This document shows positions 49,257 through 63,600 of a stretch of DNA of 64,000 nt, piece after piece. The DNA is from Strigops habroptila. Taxonomy: Eukaryota; Chordata; Aves; Psittaciformes; Psittacidae. The position numbers and the translations under genes are program-made. Within the stretch, counting starts at the first letter, position 1, and each line of letters starts with the position of its first letter. The stretch lies in NCBI RefSeq assembly GCF_004027225.2, contig NC_046358.1, positions 66,855,028 to 66,919,027 on the forward strand. Direction: 5' to 3'. A model generated the notes under the pieces. It had not been told where the DNA came from and did not search any database. It saw only the letters and a program-made list of their open reading frames with translations.

Positions 49257-50122
49257 AATTATTCTAAGCTTTTCTTTTATATGGTATGTGGTATTAATAA
49301 TGCCCCATGAGGAAATAATCAAAGAACTTTATTATAAATACTGTGGTTCAGAAAGGAAGCATGACGGCGAACATTACTACTAATTCAATTTAATGAGCTT
49401 CTTAGCACCATGCAAGTGAGTCCTTGAAATAGAAGCTATTCAATTTTTATCACTTGGATTATAATCAAATATTTTCACATTTACCACAGGGGCAAGTTTA
49501 AACTTCATTAGACCTTTCACAGAAAGGTGATGCCATATATCTTTGCATTTTTATAGATGTACTCTTTTGAAATAATTATATTAATGAAAGTCTAATTTTG
49601 AAATAGATAAATATGGCAACATTTTTCCTAGGGAGATTTTAGTAGTGATGCACTTCTGGGTTTTGAGAGAATGAAGTTATTTTCATTAAGATATAATTTT
49701 GTCCACAATTTTAACAGAGTGATACCATATAATTTGCCTAACTGAACGGTATTTTGACTTTAGTACAGTTGCAAAAGAGAAAGGAAGCTTCAGTCTGTAT
49801 TGGTGAAGTTACAGAAAGCTAGTCAGACTTTGCTATATTAGCTGATTGACGAGAAGTTGGGCTTGAACTTGCTTTTGCTACTATTATTTCTTACGCTCCT
49901 TTTGATCTCACTGACATCCTCACTAATGTTTTGAACCACAGTCTCATATTTACTCAACAGTAAGTAAGAAATTGCCCACACGTTAAATAATCAGTGTAGG
50001 CGACTGGTTCAACTAACTGGTATCAACTAACACTGATAAAATATATATACTGGTATTTAAGTCTTCTTCCCTTCTTACAAAATTTATATAATCAGATTAT
50101 TTTTCTTGCAGTATGCTTTCCA
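49257..50122. other. Unique AT-rich DNA
   Basis: No recognisable gene or repeat is present. Confidence 0.5.
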
Positions 50123-50463
50123 AAATCATAGAATCACAGACTGGCTTGGGTTGACGCTCATTCAGTTCCAACCCCCTGCCATGGGCAGGGACATCTTCCA
50201 CTAGACCATGTTGCTCCAAGCCCCGTCCAACCTGGCCTTGAACACTGCCAGGGATGGGATGGCCACAGCTTCTTTGGGCAACCTGTGCCAGTGCCTCACC
50301 ACCCTCACAGGAAGAATTTATTCCTTATTTCTAGCCTGAACTTCCCCCGTTTTAGTTTAAACCCATCACCGCTTGTCCTATCGCTACAATCCCTGACGAA
50401 GAGACCCTCTCCAGCACCCTTGTAGACCCCCTTCAGATACTGGAAGGCTGCTCTGAGGTCTCC
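50123..50463 (-). mobile_element. CR1 LINE 3' fragment
   Basis: The tail 'aaatcatagaatcacagact' is followed by a small deletion where the 'ggaaggaccttaa' motif should be, then 'ctgccatgggcagggacatc', 'gttgctccaagccccgtcc' and the ORF end to 'ggctgctctgaggtctcc'. Confidence 0.93.
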
Positions 50464-53400
50464 ACACATTATGTTCTCCTAATTTTTGGAGTCTTAAGTG
50501 CCTAACAGCAGTTACTTGACTGACTTTGTTTTGTGATTTCAGTTGAGAAACGAAGGATTTTAATTTTTTTTCCAAGATGACCATTAATTTAGGTACCTAG
50601 AATCTGAGGTGCCTCACTTAAGTACAACAAGGACTTGCCTCTCCTCTTTCCATAGGTTCAAGTTGCCGTTAATGTATTTGAAAGTCAGTTTGAAATGCAG
50701 GTGCTTATCAACCCTGCAAAAGAGACCATAGATGACTCAAGGCTGTAGGTATCATCCTGTAAAACTGAGAAGTCTTTTAACAATTGTCTCTCCAAGCGGC
50801 TAATGGTGAGAAAGAACTTGTGCTACAGCTACTTATACTTTTTCTGCTGTGGATGAAGAGAAAACTTAAATCTCTGAGGCTGTCAATCCAGCATGAAATT
50901 CAGATATTTTTACAATTATTATTTTAGCTCTGTGAGTCATTCTGTGATACATAAGGGTATGTGTAATAAATAGATAATGGATTAGATCTAGCCAAAGTGT
51001 TTAAGTGTGATACTGGAGATTCACTTGTTATACTTTTTTGTCTACGTGTTGTTTTGTAGTGATATTTGTAGGTATGTAAAAGCAATGATTGAAACTTGGG
51101 TAATAACACTTTAAATATTGCTCATTATCTTTGTATTAAAAAAAAAAACAAAGAAAATATAACACGAGTGTGTGATTGTCATTTCAGACACACACACTAG
51201 TGTCTCAGTCTCTTGATTCAGTTCCACCAGCCATATCTGATCTGGTACTTCAAAACAAGCCCTGCACCAGAAGTAATAACCACGAACACTGTGCAGAAAA
51301 AAGAACTTGTGAATATCTGAAATCCTCCATAATTCTAGCAGCAGTTTGTTTGCTGCACAAACAAGAATGTTGATTATCCTTGATTTAGCCTGAATGAACA
51401 CAAATGTATTTAGTCATGCAGTTATTCAACATTTAGATATCTAACTATAATATTTGACTCAATAATATTGTCAGCATTGATGTTGAGAATTGAAAATGCT
51501 AAACACAGATGGGTGAACTCAGTAGTATGTGGAAAAGTTTGTTATTGGTTGGTTGGTGCTTTTCCTACCCCCAGTGGAATGTGTTAAAGAGCAATAAGGG
51601 AAAATAAAATATATTCAGTGCATCTCTCTTACTGTTTAGCACCTTGTATATATGTGTTGGCATCAGAAAATTGTACCTCTTGAGCCTCCTTCACAGGAAA
51701 ATCTTGAAATAACGTAGAAGTCTTCCACATCCTTTTAAACAGTTTTTAAGTTGTTTTTCTATTGCATATCAGCATACAGGAGTATATGATACCTACAGAT
51801 GAATTAAAATCTTAGCATATACAACCAGCAGTCAGAGGTATTTAGATTTTAGGAGATTAAGCTGAATTTAGGAACATGACTGAATACCAGTGTCAGTCCA
51901 TTGAGCTTAACAATTGTTTCTACAAAATGCAAGAAGTCAAATCAAGCATTTTTAGAATAAGAATTTTAACACGCGTCTACCCTGCTCATCAGATAAGTAT
52001 TTCTATTCCTTTACTATATTGAAAAATATCCAAAGTTCTTCCTAGTGACATTTTCCTAGTGACTGCTGCCTCTCTCTTTTGGAAGTTTTCATAATGGGCC
52101 TAAGACAACTAGTTATTAATTGAAAGTTGAAACCATATAGACCTGTCATATGGCCACCATATGTGGCAGGCATAAATATGACAAAACTAATAGTCCAAAA
52201 CAATAGTCTACCAAATGGCTTAAAGACCATATTTCACAGTTGGCATCCTTTCTTTCCCCTGCTTTTTTGCTATCTTTTTCTTTAGAGAGAAGAACAAAGC
52301 TGCAATTTTATTGTCATTTGAATATCAAGAATTCTTATCTATAAGTTGTGTTCCTTTTACCCAGACAAGGTTAGGATATATAAACAACACATCTGATTCT
52401 GGTTATTTTTACGTTCAATTTCTGTGAAGAGAGATTTTTATTGTTGTTTTTTTCTTCCAGTTGTAAAGTAGCTGGAAATGGTGGCATTATATAATACAAC
52501 TGTTGCCAGAGACTGTCATCCTAGATATGTGTTGGGATAGTGGCAAAACGAGTTCAGCTAGCCTTGGCACAGCAGGGCTTTTTGACACTTCAGCCTGTTT
52601 TATTCCTTGGAGGACTACACACTCTGCCATCCTATTGTTCTTGTTCACAGTCTTACTTTCTTGTGTTCTTCCATGACATGAAAAGTCTTGAGACACTTTA
52701 TTCCCTCTCTTCTTTTGCCCATGGCAGTTAATTTAAAGATTCAGAAACTGAATATACTGTATTTTTAAAGAATTTGCTTCAGGCAACTCTTTCCAATGTG
52801 GTATTTAACCAAGATACAGGTGCCATATAGGTGAAGAGGTCAGGGTCTGAGGAGTGGAGGGGATTGACAGTGTTGCTATGCTTTTGTGTTAAATGTCGTT
52901 AATGTTTACAAGTGAGTTATTTTTCATTCAGTTGAATAGATGTGGCTTCATTTGAACTAGGGAATTTGTTCACCAGACAAGTTTATTATATTCTCTTGCC
53001 ACCACCAGTTGGAGTAAGACAATCTAAGGATAAAATAGTAAAGGACACCAAAGCTACATTCCAAACTTTCCTTCCCATTGCAAGTTATGTTTTATATTTC
53101 TCATCTCCATCAGATACATTATTCTCTAATGCAAGTATTTTGGAAAGTCTTCTGCAGGTACATGGAGTTGAAGCTTACTGGTGTCTGATAATGATGGGAT
53201 AACTGGATGAAGGCTAGTTCATACTCCTCAGGCCTACTGTTCCTGTTTCTTTAGGGAACTGGCCAGTCTTCACTGACTTGCTTATGTGTTCATCCTCCCA
53301 TTTATCTTATGCAGTAACTGAACCAACAAGAAAAAATAAGCTGGAAGTAATTTAGTAAAAGGTTCATTAATACACTTGGTAATATGTTGGTTAAAATGTT

Positions 53401-54320
53401 CACATTATCACACTGGAGAGTGCACCTGTGTCTATAAACTCTCCAGATTCTTTGGGATGGATGGTGAGCTTTTACTCAGCCAGCAATTTTAAACTTGATG
53501 TTTGGCTCACTTGGTGATGGTCTAAATGAAAGGCCAATGAAGTGATACATATATTAATCATAATTACATACCACTAAAACATTAATTTCTATTAATTAAA
53601 ATCACCACTCACGTTGACCATGAAAGAGAGCAGAATACACTGATATACATTGTCCAAGTAAACTGGAACCAGTCAAGAAAAATACACCTGGATATTGTGG
53701 TAGACAGGTAATGGAAATATGGAAAAGCTTGATGTGCAGCAGGGAAATGAAAGCACATAGACTGCACACATAAGAATAAGGAAATGTACTGAAAATGCTA
53801 TGCAATTGTATAAATGAACAGTGCTGTTTCCTTTGGGGACTGGATTTGGAGAGAGATAGGTATTTACTTTTGCAAAGACCATTAAGTGAAGCCATGAGAT
53901 GGAACATAAAATACTTCCATTGTGAGGAAGGGAAATGGCACTCTTGTTTCTATCTGCATGTTGTCTCTGAGAAATTACTGGTTTGGGTTTCATAATCTTA
54001 TCTGAGCAGGAATATTTAGCTGGATAGATCATTAAGTGTCGTCTTTAAATGTTGACACTGTAGCATGTCTGTATTTAGTGTTCACCAAATTTGGAATGTA
54101 GATCTGAATATGTTTCCAAACCCCATTCTGTTCCCACCTCAGTCAGTTTGGAGACTGTTAATCCCATGTCTTTGCTATGTGTTGGAATTGCTGATGTAGT
54201 TTAGCTGTTTTGAAACATTCAGAAGAAAATAAAGAAAAAACAAAGCCTTAGTGAACGAAAAATCTAGTAAAAATATGTTTCTGTGTTCAACTTCCACTGT
54301 TTGTCAGTAAAAAAAAATAA
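50464..54320. other. 3.9 kb unique AT-rich DNA
   Basis: No gene or recognisable repeat is present. Confidence 0.5.
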
Positions 54321-54797
54321 TAGAATCACAGGATGGTTTGGGTTGGACGGGACCTTAAAGCTCATCTAGCTCCAACCCCCTGCCACGGGCAGGGACACCT
54401 TCCACTAGACAAGGTTGCTCCAAGGCCTGTCTGACCTTGGCCTTGAACGCTGCCAGGGATGGGGCAGCCACAGCTTCTCTGGGCAACCTGTGCCAGGGCC
54501 TCACCACCCTCACAGGGGAGAACTTCTGCCTAAGATCTCATCTCAATCTCCCTTCTGTCAGGTTAAAGCCATTCCCCCTTGTCCTATCCCCACAGGCCCC
54601 TGTCCAAAGCCCCTCTCCAGGTTTCTTGTAGCCCCTTTAGGCATTGGGAGCTGCTCTGAGGTCTCCCCAGAGCCTTCTTTTCTCCAGGCTGAACAAGCCC
54701 AGCTCTCTCAGCCTGTCTCCAGAGCAGAGCTTCTCCAGCCCTCGCAGCATCTCTGTGGCCTCCTCTGGACGTGCTTGAACAAGTCACGTCCTTGGAG
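54321..54797 (-). mobile_element. CR1 LINE 3' fragment with RT C-terminal remnant
   Basis: The plus strand reads tail 'tagaatcacaggatggtttg', 'ctgccacgggcagggacacc', then the ORF end, including 'ccccttgtcctatccccaca', and stops near 'tcctctggacgtgcttg'. It is the same subfamily as 20319-20826 in opposite orientation and retains the 21 bases missing there. The 192-codon plus frame across it (54415-54993) is antisense to the CR1 ORF and not a gene. Confidence 0.94.
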
Positions 54798-57700
54798 CAT
54801 TGTGATACCCACTCAGTGTGCACGCATATCATTGATCCATTCATACTCCTTCAGTAAAGCCAGGACTGATGAATGTCTAGAATGTCTAGGAGCTACTGCA
54901 GTAAATAATCATAGAAGTAGGAATAATTGTAGAACTCCATTTCTGCATGTATTTCAAGCTGGTTTGAGTCCATTTATGTTTGAATGTGCCTAAAGTGCTA
55001 ATGTTTCTAAACTGGTTTGCTTCTGAAGGGGAAACAAGCATCAGAAAGAGTCTTGATTTCAAAAGTGAATAGTGTACTTTAAGGGTAATTCTGTGAGCAT
55101 CATAATAGAACATGTAAAGAATTTTGTGAAGTGGTTTGTTACTGGCTAATTCTCAAACTGAAGAAATTAGTATTTCTCTATATTACTCATGAAGAATAAC
55201 TATCTGAGCATTGTATATCAAGATAAATACTACCTCATGTGAGAATACAACTGACCAGAGATTAAACCCAAGTAAAACTATGATTTTATTGTTGCTGTAA
55301 TACTCTTTATTGACACTGGTTTCTCCTTCTATGAGACCACCACATGTATTCTCTTTCTTAAAAACAGTTTAGCTTGTCTTAAGATCTTAAGAAGCAAATC
55401 TCTCTGAATTTCATGGACTGTAGATTTGAAAGGACAGTTGTCCCTGCTTCTCCTAGTTATTATAGATAATTCACTATTTTAATGTTCAGAAGTCTTCTAT
55501 TTTTATGTTTAATGCGTTAGGATATGCACATTTGATTTTATGACACTTTACATTAAAAGTTCCCCATATCTCTCTACTTTTAACCAGCCAGTATGTTTGT
55601 AGACTCTAATCACATCGTCTCTTAACCTTCATTTGGTAGGGTAAATGAGCTAAACACTTCCCATTTCCTCTTATAAGATTAGATTCTGTTCTTTTGATGA
55701 TCCTGTTATATTCTACAGCTTAGATCAATGTTTCTTGCATGTGGATGGTCATCTTTTGAAGTCCACATGAGGTTTTGTACAGTTGCATTAAAGGTGGAAT
55801 TATACTACCTGGTACATTACAGCTACGTTGTCTTGTTTATCCAGTTACTGTCTAGTAGCATTAAACTTTTCACCTTAGTCCTTCCAAATGCACTTTATAA
55901 ATAACATCTAGCTTTATAACTGAAATCTTTTGAAGTCAGTGAGAGAAAGGCTTTGCATGTACCATTAAATGTCATCTGATTTCTTTTCTCCATTTTCAGG
56001 TGCTTCAGTGAAGGCAGGTAAAATAAACAGACTCTATACACATGGTAAAAACCCAGGTGTTTCCTTATTAAAAATAAGGGACGGATACTGTTCCTTCAGT
56101 CAGACTATATTGTACTATATTTTTCATGTATCTTTGTTTTTTCCTTCTGATTTTTTTTTTTTTTTTGAAAATTCCTAGATCTGCAGCTCTTGGGAGCATT
56201 GCTCCCATTTCTTTCCAGTAGCTTTGATATTTATTCATTTATAATCAAATATATATATGCCTGCACTAATAGTTTATATAAAGATCTTTGATCTTCCTTC
56301 CTATTTTTCAGACACCTTGGCTTTTGCTGTATCAAAGTCAGAAATTGTAATAATTAGCACAAAAGCAAGTTCTTGTTTTCCAGGTGAATCTACTTAAATT
56401 TCTATAAAGAATGAAATAAGATGGAGGAATGATCTTCTTTCTTGGTATCACAGGGGAATGCTCCCTATATGGATATCCAGGCTGTATGGCCCAGCCACTT
56501 CACCATCGAATATCCCTGACACCTGCAATCCTGATTAATGGGCTCTATGCAAAGAAGCAGTGTATAGTTAAAATTTGTATCCCTCTACAGGGCTGTCTTG
56601 CTTTCCGGTGTAGTAAACACCTCTCCACACATGTTTTTTCATTGATGCAGTGATATAAAGATCATGTCACTGCAGTACTGGTTAGTATGTCTGGAAAACC
56701 AAAATAGGTTGCTTTTATTTTCTGTCAGAGTCACTATATTTCAAAACAATTGATTTAGTTTCTAATGCCCTATCGAAGTTAAGATTAAGGCTACTATAAG
56801 TTTACTTACACAGGGAAAAAGTAATCTTTGCCTTTTATTCCACCTAGTCTCTGGATTTATTTGTAATACTTTCTCTTGCTGTTGCTTTGCATCTATCCCA
56901 AACAGTGATTTATTATTACTTTGTTTTCCTTCTTAAGAAGTGTATGTATTTAGAAAAGTGATGTGCAATTTGTGTATTGGCAGTTAGATGATACTCATTG
57001 GACCTGAAAATATTTACAAGGATAAATTGGGACCATAAGTCTGCTGTGGCTTTGCTGACTTTATCTTAATTTAAGAAAGAGGTGAAGAGGGGTATAATAA
57101 TATTATTAAAATAAGCTATGGTACCATTTGACAAGGTAGAAACATTTTTTCTGATTAACAGTGTTTTCATGACACCTGTGGCCACAAGGGCAAAGAAACT
57201 ACTGTGATTACAAGTGATGTACCATCCTTGATCTGGCCATGTAAGTAACTGGAGGGGGATGACTGTGTAAAGCAGAGAACAGATGTGAGGGGGAGATGAT
57301 TTTCATCACATCTCCATCTTTTTATCTCTCGGTCCATTTAGCTGCAGAGGCTGAACTTCACTGAGATTGTCAGCAAAGCCATTATTCCACTCATTGGTCA
57401 ATGTGTGTTCATTTTCTGCTGACTGCTTCAGGGATCCATGCACTGTATGCTGATCTTTTTCGCAGGTTCAGTTTTCCAAGGGCAGTTGTGTGTAATCCTC
57501 AGCGCCTTTGCATCATGGAAACATCAACCTGTGGGGAAGCTCAAGAATGAAGGAGTGATAAAATCTTTCACCTCTCCTATATAAAACTGCTGTAGTAGTT
57601 ATGGTTTGTGTGCTGATTTTTGCTTTATTCTTACAAAATTTTGTTTCTGAGACATTTGCAAGCTATAATAGCAGCTCATATAAACTCAGGATAATCTGAT

Positions 57701-60520
57701 TGTAGACTGTTACTTATTTAAATGGCATTTACCCATATCTGTATACTTATGATAATAATATAATTATTTTTTACATGAATTAGGTATGGACTAAGATTTT
57801 TAGATGTTTGTGAATTCTAAGTATACATAAAACTTTTGTGACTTAGATTGTTCAATTATTAATGAATAAATATGAAGCTTATTTTTTAAGCTATATAAAT
57901 ATACATAAATACAAAATCTTTCTTGTTTAGCCACCTTTAATGAATTCTAATTCGAGCTAAATATTATTCTGTCTTGGTAAATTAAATAATTTGAATTTGT
58001 CGATTGCAGTGTGGAAAATAGTTTCTATTTCTGCATATATAAATAGTTATGATACATTTTTTCACTGTGTCCAGAAGTTGCTTTCACTCTTTTTGGTAAG
58101 GGAAATCATCTATATTGCTTTTTTTAAGTGAATACCATCTGTCACAGAGTATATAAAGATAACTTAGGTCCAGAATAAATCTGTCCTAAACCCCAGTAAT
58201 GACTCATATCTTCACTTCTTTCAGTATAGGCCTCAGTGTAGACATTCATATTTCAGACTAAGTGTCATTTTTTTATTTAGTTTAAGCTGTCTAAAAATTA
58301 CTTGAATCAATGTAATGCAGTGTTAAAGTTAGGAATGTTCACACAGAGGCTTGGAATAGCAGTAGTCTTTACATTGCAATTTCATGCAAACTGTATATGG
58401 AAAAAAATCACTTTAAAGCTTTATAAGCAGTAAAAGGTTTCACTGCCCTGTCCTGTTTCCAAGTCTATCCCAAAGCCATAGCATCTCAGGCTGTTTGTGT
58501 TACATTTAGGAGTTGAAGGGACAGATTTGAACATGAGGCGAGAAGGATTTCCTCTGAGGAAACCTTTTGTGCCTGAGAGAGGGCACCAGACTCAGCTGGT
58601 GGTGCTCCATCCTATTTGTTTGGACCATGCGACTTCCTCTCAGAGGATGAGGGGGAGGCTCTCCTGCTGCTGTTGTCCTTTGGAAGCAAACGCATCTTGG
58701 GCTGTAATTAGACATCCCCCTAATTAAATGTAGCAATTTTCACTCTGCTTTAGAGTATGTAATCTTTTACACCTGTGTAAGACATGTATCAATGTTCATA
58801 GCAGTGAAAGGTGACTACATTGTGTTGATAATACTTTTTATTTTGTTAAGAATGGAGTAGTAGCCAAGATTTTATCAGGAGGGAAATGAAATGATCATTG
58901 AGAACAGAGAACTACACCCTTACCCTCTCAAAAGAAATCTGGTAGTTTATAGCAATGAGAGTGTCAAAATTTTGGCCTATAGTCTATGCACTGGTAAAGA
59001 AATGGTATATCAACTTGTCTTTAATCAGTTTTACATGTCTGGAAATTATATGTCTAAAAGCTATACAGTGTTTCATGCAAGCAAAGTATTATTTTGTGTG
59101 TGAATACATGAACGTCATTTAAGAAAGAAAAAAGTAATCTTAACTTAAAATGCTTTAAAAAAATCTTATAATTATTGCTGAGTGAACTTGCTTCAATGAG
59201 TGTACCAGCATTCCATGTCAGAATTATAGTATTGGAAATATTCTAATCTTTCTTTTCCCCCTTGGGATAAGCAAGAGAAATAAGTGTGCACATTTCATGT
59301 CATGTTCTGCAACTGGGACTATGCCAACAACTTGCATGATTTATTGGCTTAATAAGAATGATGGAGTGATTTCCATAAATATCCCAACTATAAATCCAAC
59401 CAAGACTCTTACAATGTGGTACTTTGACCTAATCTATCTAGGATTCCTATTCTTTTCAGCATGGAACCATCTTATAACAAGGAAATTGCCCTCCTCAAGG
59501 TGCTGAAAATTTATGTAATTTAGGATAACTACGTGAGCTTGCAAAATACATTTGGTTTCACAAATATACAGGCATACATAGCATTATGCAAGGGCAAGGA
59601 AAAGACAATTCAGTCTTTCACCTCTCATCAGGGAACAATAATACTATGGGGGTTTTCTAATTTGTCTGTAAAAATTTGTAATACAAAGTAATTTGACTTT
59701 GTTATTTCCAAGGGGGATGATCAGGACCGTGAAAGTAAGATTTTATTTGAATACTGGATGAGATGCATGAGAGCATTTGTCCTTAGTCATGTAGACTTTG
59801 CTGCAGAAACAATGGGAAGATGAGTTAATCAAATTGAGACACAGCATTTATAAAGCGGAATAGTATGTAGTGATACATCCTGCCGAACTACCAGAACAAA
59901 ATTCAAAATTTAAAGGGTCAAAAAATGAATTTCAAGTTTCAAGACACCAACAGGTTGTTGAAATACAGCAGAATGTGATAGGTGTTTTAGCAAGAAAATA
60001 CTGTGCTTGTGGTGGATGAAAGACAAATCTTTTTCTTTAGTTGTATTATAGGAACATGACCAGGAAATAAGGTTCCATGACATTAGAGGGAGTGTGAGAA
60101 ACTAAATGCTAGTTTGATGGCACTTCGTCAAAATATCATAGATGTCTTTGAAACCTGGCTTCAAGGAAGACAAGAGGCAATAGGCAGAAACTGAAATACA
60201 GAAAATTCCATTTAAACATAAGGAGAAAACTTAATGTTTGGGTGGTCAAACAAGGGAGGTTGGAGGTGGAGAGGAAGAAGGTTCTGTCAGTGATTCCCAA
60301 ATATAGAATGAAAATTATATATGTAATCACGTATGTAATTGTATTTATACTCCAGGCAGTTCCTCAATTGTAGTTATAATGTAATACTTGTTTAACAATT
60401 AAAAGATTACTGTTACTATTATTTTTACTATGAGAACATCCGTATCAGATTGTTATCACCATTAAATGCATTGTCTGTCTATTGTATACATGTAAAAAGA
60501 TAAAGATAAGTAGATGATAA
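54798..60520. other. 5.7 kb unique DNA, CR1-free, with candidate conserved element
   Basis: No gene is recognised. It contains a T-run at about 56149-56166, two splice-site-flanked short open segments near 56.0 and 56.3 kb, and a less AT-rich patch at about 57110-57570 (see findings). Confidence 0.45.
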
Positions 60521-60665
60521 ATTACTATTGCCATTTTACAGATGGAAACCGCACGCTGAAAGATAAAATCCGTGCACTCGATGCATTTCTGTGCATAACA
60601 CCCAATACCACTCTGGAAACCGAACCAGAGAGGTCAGAGTCCCAGGCTCACCAGTAACCATTGCA
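60521..60665 (+). mobile_element. MIR-type SINE fragment
   Basis: It begins 'ccattttacagatggaaac', loses the usual 'ggcacagagag' box to divergence, and then shows the MIR 3' part: 'ctctggaaaccgaaccagag', 'gagtcccaggctcaccagta' and 'accattgcacaatactt' (equivalent to the 'ctctaaccactagaccacact' end). The order and spacing match MIR on the plus strand. Confidence 0.65.
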
Positions 60666-63600
60666 CAATACTTCCCCTGAACAGTGTTTGAAAGCAGAAC
60701 AGGAATTGAGTGGTGATAGTAACCAGTATATACAGTGCAAATGTGAGTGTGAGCTCTGTGGTGTTGAAATACAACTTACTTTCAGGAATTATTGTATTGG
60801 TAAAGATGGATTATTATTAAGTACTGTTTAATCCTGTGATATATGAAAACCAGACAGGACAGATTAAGAAACTTTGCAATTGAAGCAATACTATAACACT
60901 TAATACCTAATGGCAGTTATTTCTGAAATTATAGAATAATATTCACTATCTTTGAGCAAAGAGGAATGTGATCTGGTTTGGAGACTGGAATGCCATCTGA
61001 TCCATTCCTGTCCTGCTGCCTGAGGTAGTTCATAACATCCTTGGGAAGGATAAAATACTGTTAACAGGTAAAATATTGGAGGGTCATTTATAATTTAGTA
61101 AAGCATTATTATAAGATGAAGCGTGCCTTCTGTTCTTTGGCAGAGTGGATCTTGTTGTTTTAATGGTAATGTTAGGCTAAATTCTGATCTTTCTGCAGCA
61201 CAATTAAAATCACTTTCTGGATGAAAGTTCTTGGAATGATCCTGGGGATTAAGTTTTGGAACAGCAGTAGTCTCTGTACTTTTCCCTTATGTAATAATAA
61301 GTTAAACTGTGGTATAATATGTGACTGTGAATGTGTCTGATGCATTTTTGTCTCTAGGGTCTATTTTTGTTCCCAATTATTCTCATTTGTTATGGATGAT
61401 GAATAATATATCAGTGGTGTAGGTGTCTGTAGAAAGTTTTTTTTCCTCCTTTAAGAATAACATTTTTACTTTTATATTCTAGCCCCTATATGTTATATTA
61501 ATATACTTTTAGTGAGATTAAATATGTTTCTATGTCTGCTTTTATATTCCATAGATTTGATGAAGAATATTTTATTAATGTACATGCCCAAATGGAAATT
61601 CTTTCTGATGGGTAAGAAACTATTAGATCTCTCCAGTTAAGTTTTAAATAACGGTTTATTGCTTTTCTGGATCCTGAAGGTATTTTTTTCTTCTATACAT
61701 AGAAAGCAGTCAGCAGAGATAAGAAGCTGACAACAGAGTAATTTAATTACAGTTAATTAATAAATCCACTAGATGACAGTAAAACCAATAAAAAACCAAG
61801 TGATAATATATCTTCAGGATAAAAAATCACTGTTTGTAGAAAACATGAGTGATATGATCAAAACATTCTTTGTATTTCTATACTACCTATTAACTAGCTA
61901 CTTAATTTTCAGTTATTCAGAAGTATTCTATATAACTGATGAAATATGATGAACACAGTGGCTAGTGATGTGCACTGTTGTAGTTTCTGAAATTCAAGCA
62001 AAAACTGCAAATATTAAATAGCTCAATTTAAGCTCAATGTTAGCTATAAAGGAATGTTAGATGTTACCACCTTTTTCTCCCCGAGTTTTCCTTCACACAT
62101 TGCCTTTGAGCATAGAAGAATTCAAGTGACTTATACTAACCATATTTTCTCTGGAAGCATTTGGGTTTTGACATGAACTTGTCAGATACCATACATCTTT
62201 GATCTGTTGATTAATTAGAGATCACCTTTATATTTACTACCAGATGTTTTTCACTTCAAAAGAGAAATTACGTTTCCAGCTCTTTAAACAGCTGCATCAT
62301 ATGCAAAATTAACATAAGTTAGGATAGCACACACCTGCCTGAGAATTTTGGTGTTCTTCAGAGGAATAACATGAAGTACTTTCAGATGAATAAAATATAT
62401 AAGTAACCATTAACAACTGTCACACATCTAGAAATCTGGAAGCAGATTGATGAAAAGGTTGTCCTGGGGGATAAAAAAAAGTATTATTCAGATCTGCAGT
62501 TAGTAGGGAAAGTTTATGTATGTTATAGGGATACCTGGCTTTTAAACGTCAGGATGGAGCTCTACATTTGGCGTTGTTGAATGTATGGTTCAACATAAAT
62601 GCTAAATGCTAAAACCCCTCTAATTCACAGCAAAATAATTAGCTGCATTTCACTGCCTGCCATTCAGAAGCTGATGCTGATTTTTCTGTGTCATTGAGTC
62701 ATGGTGTGAATTGGCACTACAGCATGTGGATATTTTGTCTAGTAAATGGGATAATGGCTGTAATACAGACTACCTGCTCTGTGGTGTCTCAAGAACAAGT
62801 TCCACGTTATTACTGAAATTGTTGTTGATGAAAATAAGCAGAATAAAGCATAACCTCTAGTCAGAACCAGATGAATTCTCTTTTATTTTCTATGTTTTCA
62901 TGTATGTTTTAGATAGTCTGCCTATGAAATTGTATGTACTTGTGCTTCAGAGGTCTTTCTGTTTCATAAGTAATCATGAGATTTCTAAATACGTTAATTA
63001 TAAAGCACATTATAATCTAGTGCTCTGTCACTGTGTCTGAGACATAGCACACCATAAAATGTTATCTTTTTTCCCCCCACAAAACAGATTGCCAGAAAAA
63101 AGGATTGTGCAATGGAGGTTGTTAATATGGAAATATCCTAAGATACAGCATATCATTTGAGAAAATAAATACACTACACCTTGGCATGAAGGACAGTTGT
63201 ACCATGAATTACTGAAGACAGGTAAACTGAAAATAACTTTCTTTCCATTTTTTATTCATTAATATTGTGTGTCTACTAAGGACTGCTGTTATCTACTTTC
63301 CAAACTTTATTCTTGGCTGTTCATCTGTACCTTTGCATATAATCACATATGGTTGTATAAGGAAAAAAGTCTTTAAAGGGGCAATCGGTGATCAATTTTT
63401 AAGACCAATCTCAAACTGACTTTTAAATTGGTAACTGTAGACTCTCCATTGGTATGAGAAATAAATTATAGGGAATGGGTTTCTTAGGACTCATCTATGT
63501 TAGTCTTGTAGTCATGTTTGTGCTTAAAGCATATTCTGGGTCTGGATGCCAGTTGCATCAATAATGAAGAAAGCATTTGGAAAACTCTTGTATTCTCGCT

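Noticed and set aside
63088..63221. 134-base segment with splice-like borders (cccccacaaaacag before, cag|gtaaac after)
   Set aside because: All three frames contain stops. It could be a non-coding exon, but nothing distinguishes it from chance.
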